Shown: one piece after another, positions 60,321 to 64,000 of the stretch
How positions within the stretch are numbered: the first letter of the stretch is position 1
Layout of the letters: each line of letters starts with the position of its first letter
Made by a program: the position numbers and the translations under genes
DNA from: Platycnemis pennipes
Lineage: Eukaryota; Arthropoda; Insecta; Odonata; Platycnemididae
DNA length: 64,000 nt
Direction of reading: 5' to 3'
Assembly (NCBI GenBank): GCA_933228895.1
Contig: OW121855.1
Location: 33,804,698-33,868,697, forward strand
Notes under the pieces: model-generated
What the model was told of the DNA's origin: nothing
Seen by the model: the letters and a program-made list of their open reading frames with translations, nothing else
Databases searched by the model: none

Positions 60321-60530
60321 CCAAGTTAAATAAAAAGATCACTGACACAATTTCCACACTTTAATCACCGGCACACCTCCAACTTGGTTTCTGCACATTA
60401 CGCCATCATCAGTGATCCGTTGTTCCTTATTACTTCAGCCCTGATTATGGCATAATGTGTCGAAACCATGGTCGGTGAGGTAGGGATTAAAGTGTGCAAA
60501 CTGTACCAGTGATCTTTTTATTTAACATGG
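60321..60530. mobile_element. Foldback element, about 210 bp
   Basis: Left arm: CCAAGTTAAATAAAAAGATC, ACTG, then CACTTTAATC, GGTTTC and CACATTACGCCATCATCAG. The right arm is the inverted copy: CTGATTATGGCATAATGTG, CGAAACC, GATTAAAGTGTG, CAGTGATCTTTTTATTTAAC and then TGG. The arms differ by about one base in five. A 12-bp direct repeat, GTTTTGTAGCTC, lies just outside the left end (60310-60321) and again at about 60575-60587. If this is a target duplication, the inserted unit would be about 250 bp and retro-copied. Confidence 0.78.
60432..60481 (+). ncRNA. Hammerhead-like module, well-paired copy
   Basis: Stem I: ACTTCA, a bulged G and CC (60432-60440) against GGTGAGGT (60474-60481), with one G-U pair. 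Core: CTGATTA (60441-60447; canonical CTGANGA has G where this has T). A weak stem II follows, then GAA (60462-60464), palindromic ACCATGGT (60465-60472) and C (60473). The left arm of the same foldback holds the module on the minus strand with an intact CTGATGA and GAAA but a disrupted palindrome. Neither copy is fully canonical. Confidence 0.4.
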
Positions 60531-62886
60531 ATATCAATCGTTTCCACAAAGTCAACACCGATACGCTTTCATATTGTTTTGTAGCTCTTTTCCATAATGT
60601 ATGACTCGTTTCTCGCAAACCACTGAATACAATGAATGACCTCTGCAGGCAGATCCCGAATAATGGCATCAAAAGAAGTAACTAGAAAAAAATCAAAGAC
60701 AGCGTGATTTTGTGCATTTTTTAAAATTTCTAATTATAAAATGCAGAATGAAGAGGAGTCAGGGCTTCCAATAGGACATAGAAACGGACATAGGAAATCA
60801 ATGGTAGAACACGGTGAATTGTGATTTGAGTAAAGATATTTACGCGTAGAAGGGGAAGAAATTAAGTCCTCGCTACAAACTTGCATCGTTAGCAAATCGA
60901 AAACGTTTTAAAATTCTATTTTGACTCCATACGGTTGGCATTGTGCTACAAGATTAATTGTTACTAAATAAATACGGTAGTACAAACTTTAAATGGGGGC
61001 TCGAAAAATAAAAAAAGAAATAAAATGATCAGTAAAAATTTCGGATGCAAAGATTACGCCAGACTGTATTGAAGCAACGAAAAGAATAAGAATCGGCACT
61101 GCCATGGAACTGCCTACGTCAATATCTCAGAGCACAAAGAATGTTGCATTGCTTTGAAGTAGTTTAAGTGAGGCCTGAAAATAACCTCACATAGTTTTCA
61201 AGAGCAGTACTTGAGCGCAGCTACAATGAGGGGAGAAACGGTACAAAAAAATATGCCCCATGAATAAAAACGAGACCCATGAACGCCATCAACAAAAAAG
61301 CAGGATAAGGGTGATTAGATTTCCTGGAACAATAAAATTGAAACTGAAGCTGTAAACTGAACTGAAAACTGCCGTTATCTACTGACTGTGGATTGAATCT
61401 GCACAAGAAAGTCTACTTACCTCAGAATATATTATTTCAGCGGTGGTATTTCAAAGTAAGCAAAGTTATCCGTTGCTCCATAAGACGAAGATACCGGCAG
61501 TAATGACCAAATACAACCGAAGGTTAGGTGGGAATATGATGCACACAACCTGTAGGCATGACTCGTGCATATTCATCGCTCATTCATTCCATGTGAGCCA
61601 ATTGCGAGCTATATCTTGACCCTGTCTCATAACATTTTAGAGCTAACAATAATGTTTCCTTCAGCCAATTCAAGATAATACTCATGAATCAGTCGTGGGA
61701 CAGAAAGAAGGACAGGAAAAACGGCAAGACAGAAAGGAGACACTGATTTCAAGAAAGTCTTAAAATCACTGTGAAGGCTTGTCCGTCATTTTACTCCTGC
61801 CTGTCACGGTTGAAACGAAAGTAACTCACATTAGTCTCTGGCATTACTCTACATTTTAGCACACTAGGAAAGTTTTACATGTACATACAGATAGCCTTAA
61901 ACTAGGCCAAAACCAAACAAATAGTTGCTCCAATGACTAGGTGAGAGTTTTATTGCAGATTCTCTTAGAAGACTTTAAACGTAATTAATAAACTCCTTAA
62001 TTAAACGTAAATAAATAAATTTAACGGTCTGACAACAGCAATGGTAGATCGCGCAGCATACATGAACAACATTTAAAACAAGCATTCAGATTAAAAGCAG
62101 TCTTTTCGTTCGTGGGGGCGATATTATACGATACACGGAGAAAGGTGAGATGGCTTACTTTAACCAACTTCAAAGCTACAAGCCGCACGCGAGGATAAGG
62201 AGGACATCGGCGGGTCGTGACATCGCATAAATTTGGCGAAAGATAGCGAGAGGCCGAAGAAAGGGAAAGGTCGGAGGCAGAGTGACACAGATAAAAGAAC
62301 GGTGAAGTTTGTAATCTAGAAACATGCCGATCACGAAAGGGAATACATAAAATTCCCCAAACCAGAGTAGCATTTATAATGCTGAAAGCTGAAACCTACT
62401 GTCGGCGCAGAAATTATGTGCACTCGAGTTTGAATACGAATAACAAATTAACAGCTGGGTCTACAGAAACACTAATCACACCGTAATTTTTCTTATTTCA
62501 TTTTGCATTATTGGATAGCATACTTAAATTTTTTAAATGCATTTTCATATTTTTTACAACAGTTGTAACGTAAAAAGTGCCGGTTTTAGACGGTGCTCGA
62601 GCGAAGCGCCGACTTTGATGACTCGTAAATCAATAATAAGGCGTTTAATTGCAACCAAAGTATGAAAAATGATAGATCTATATATTTTCCATGTACTCTG
62701 TAAGTTTCCAGTGTATAACTTAAATAGAAAAAAAGTTGTGAACAATTTTATAAAAAGTTAGCATTTCAAAACTGGGGTGTCGTAGAATTTCGTTCTTGGT
62801 CGCGTTATAATTCACATGTCCTACACGTATCCAAAATGCAATTGTCTAATGCTGAAAGTCGGCGCACACATGGGTTTAATTTAAAT
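60531..62886. other. AT-rich non-coding stretch
   Basis: No supported gene or element. A slight CpG rise lies at 62100-62330. Confidence 0.45.
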
Positions 62887-62966
62887 CGATTGGTATTTAT
62901 ACTGGCGAAAGCGAGCTCCCTTGACAAGGCAACACTGCACGGCTTCGCCAGTATAAATACCAATCG
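62887..62966. repeat. Perfect 23-bp inverted repeat, 34-bp loop
   Basis: CGATTGGTATTTATACTGGCGAA-type arm (62887-62909) pairs without mismatch with 62944-62966. With one bulged base the stem extends further (AGC/GCT). The loop contains a second small palindrome, CCTTGACAAGG. The length is within the range of a miRNA-type hairpin, but it may equally be a small foldback transposon. Confidence 0.85.
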
Positions 62967-64000
62967 AAGCTGAAATTAGTTCTAAAATTAAAACCTTTTT
63001 ATGTTTATATGATCCTCAATTTTATAATGCCTCGATAAAAATTTATTCAAATCCAGTCCGGTAAATAAACAGTGCATCCCTTTGAGTTGCATTGGAAGTT
63101 TAATCGCAGTGTCCAAAGAAAAACGCATGAAATCGACTTTTTCAACTTTATATTCATGATTTAAGTTTATTTTTTCACCTTCAATAATCCAAGAGTGCAA
63201 ATCAAAAACGTTATTCTTTTCAAATACAGCCCCAAGAAGTCGAAGAATTGAGCAATGTGATTTTAGTTAGAAATCTGTTAGAAATAGAAAGAGCAATAGT
63301 TATTTTCAATTACTGTAAGATATTTTTGGAATTATGTCTTTATATTATGCTTCGAGAATTGCTCCGAAAACTGAGTTTAATTGGTCACATTCCAACAAGC
63401 CGTGTTAATTTGATCTAACGATAAAGACTAGCCAAACATCCCGATTTAGTAATGAAATTTAAAACGATGGAAAGATAGCTTTCCGGAGAACAAATGAGAG
63501 GAGAGATTTCTGTTGTTATTACGACTCAAACTCATCGTGTAGAAACTATTTGCTAGGCGAACACATCGGGGAAGAATGTGAGGACGAAAAAATGCTGAGA
63601 TCAAACGCAAAGAACAATAGGCTAACGCCGGGCAGCGAAGTGTTCTTCAGATCTAGTCGGTGATAAGTCCCATGGATATCGAAGGACAAGGATGAAGGGT
63701 CTAGCGAGAGGACAATAGCGCAAAATCAAACTCACGGTGGGGTTCTAATAAACGGTTGACGTACGTTCAGTGAAGGCAATACAATGTAAGCGTATTGTTT
63801 GGCGGAACCCATCTGCTGATAACATCTCTCCCTCTCCGGACACTCTTACAACCCAAGCATTTTCTCTCTTTCCATTTAGATTCCATTTCTATAACCCGCA
63901 ATGAAAAAAAATGAATCCAACGTTTCTGAGCGGTGTGATGTATGTACAGTATTCTACTGTCCATTATTCTGTCTTCTGTTCGCTAGTCAGGGGCAATATT
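62967..64000. other. AT-rich non-coding stretch
   Basis: No supported feature up to the window end. Confidence 0.5.

Noticed and set aside
1..64000. CRISPR array, prophage, operon or biosynthetic cluster
   Set aside because: No regularly spaced direct repeats, no dense coding, no ribosome-binding-site pattern; the sequence is eukaryotic non-coding DNA.

Overview
This window is eukaryotic, AT-rich, largely non-coding DNA. The tRNA-derived SINEs, short non-autonomous DNA transposons (hAT with 8-bp target duplications, a TA-flanked element, long-stem foldbacks), decayed non-LTR retrotransposon pieces and GA/TC-rich CpG clusters all fit an arthropod, most likely an insect, genome. The species cannot be named from the sequence. 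I found no convincing intact protein-coding gene, no tRNA or rRNA gene, no CRISPR array and no bacterial-style operon. The window is best read as intergenic or long-intron DNA.

Layout. 0-10 kb: a 1.28-kb inverted-terminal-repeat element with arrays of a TTTCCCTAG-type word (2258-3537), a gag-like zinc-knuckle remnant, a SINE and two CpG-rich blocks. 10-25 kb: two hAT-type elements with near-perfect 8-bp target duplications (10471-10924, 16226-16876), a second inverted copy of the first family (about 21655-22092), a LINE 3' tail near 18.1 kb, several SINEs and CpG-rich blocks. 25-40 kb: more SINEs, a terminal-inverted-repeat element at 33161-33723 beside a promoter-like CpG block, a modular 1.27-kb element at 35206-36475, a short membrane-segment ORF and a strong foldback at 39546-39735. 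40-64 kb: two LINE C-terminal-domain remnants on opposite strands, foldback elements at 50096-50447 and 60321-60530, a TA-flanked element at 56647-57473, tandem duplications and GA-rich CpG blocks.

The most interesting signal cuts across repeat families. At least five loci carry a small RNA-like module: CTGANGA, one extra base, a short stem, (G)AAA, a palindrome of changing sequence that ends in U, then C or A. This is close to the hammerhead-ribozyme core with a dimer-type stem III. At 50341-50396 and 60432-60481 the outer stem I can also be drawn. The extra base, plus core substitutions in some copies, means cleavage activity is not established.

Genes do not work together here in any pathway sense. 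The functional content, if any, is likely to be regulatory (GA-rich CpG clusters, promoter-like motif groups) and transposon-derived.
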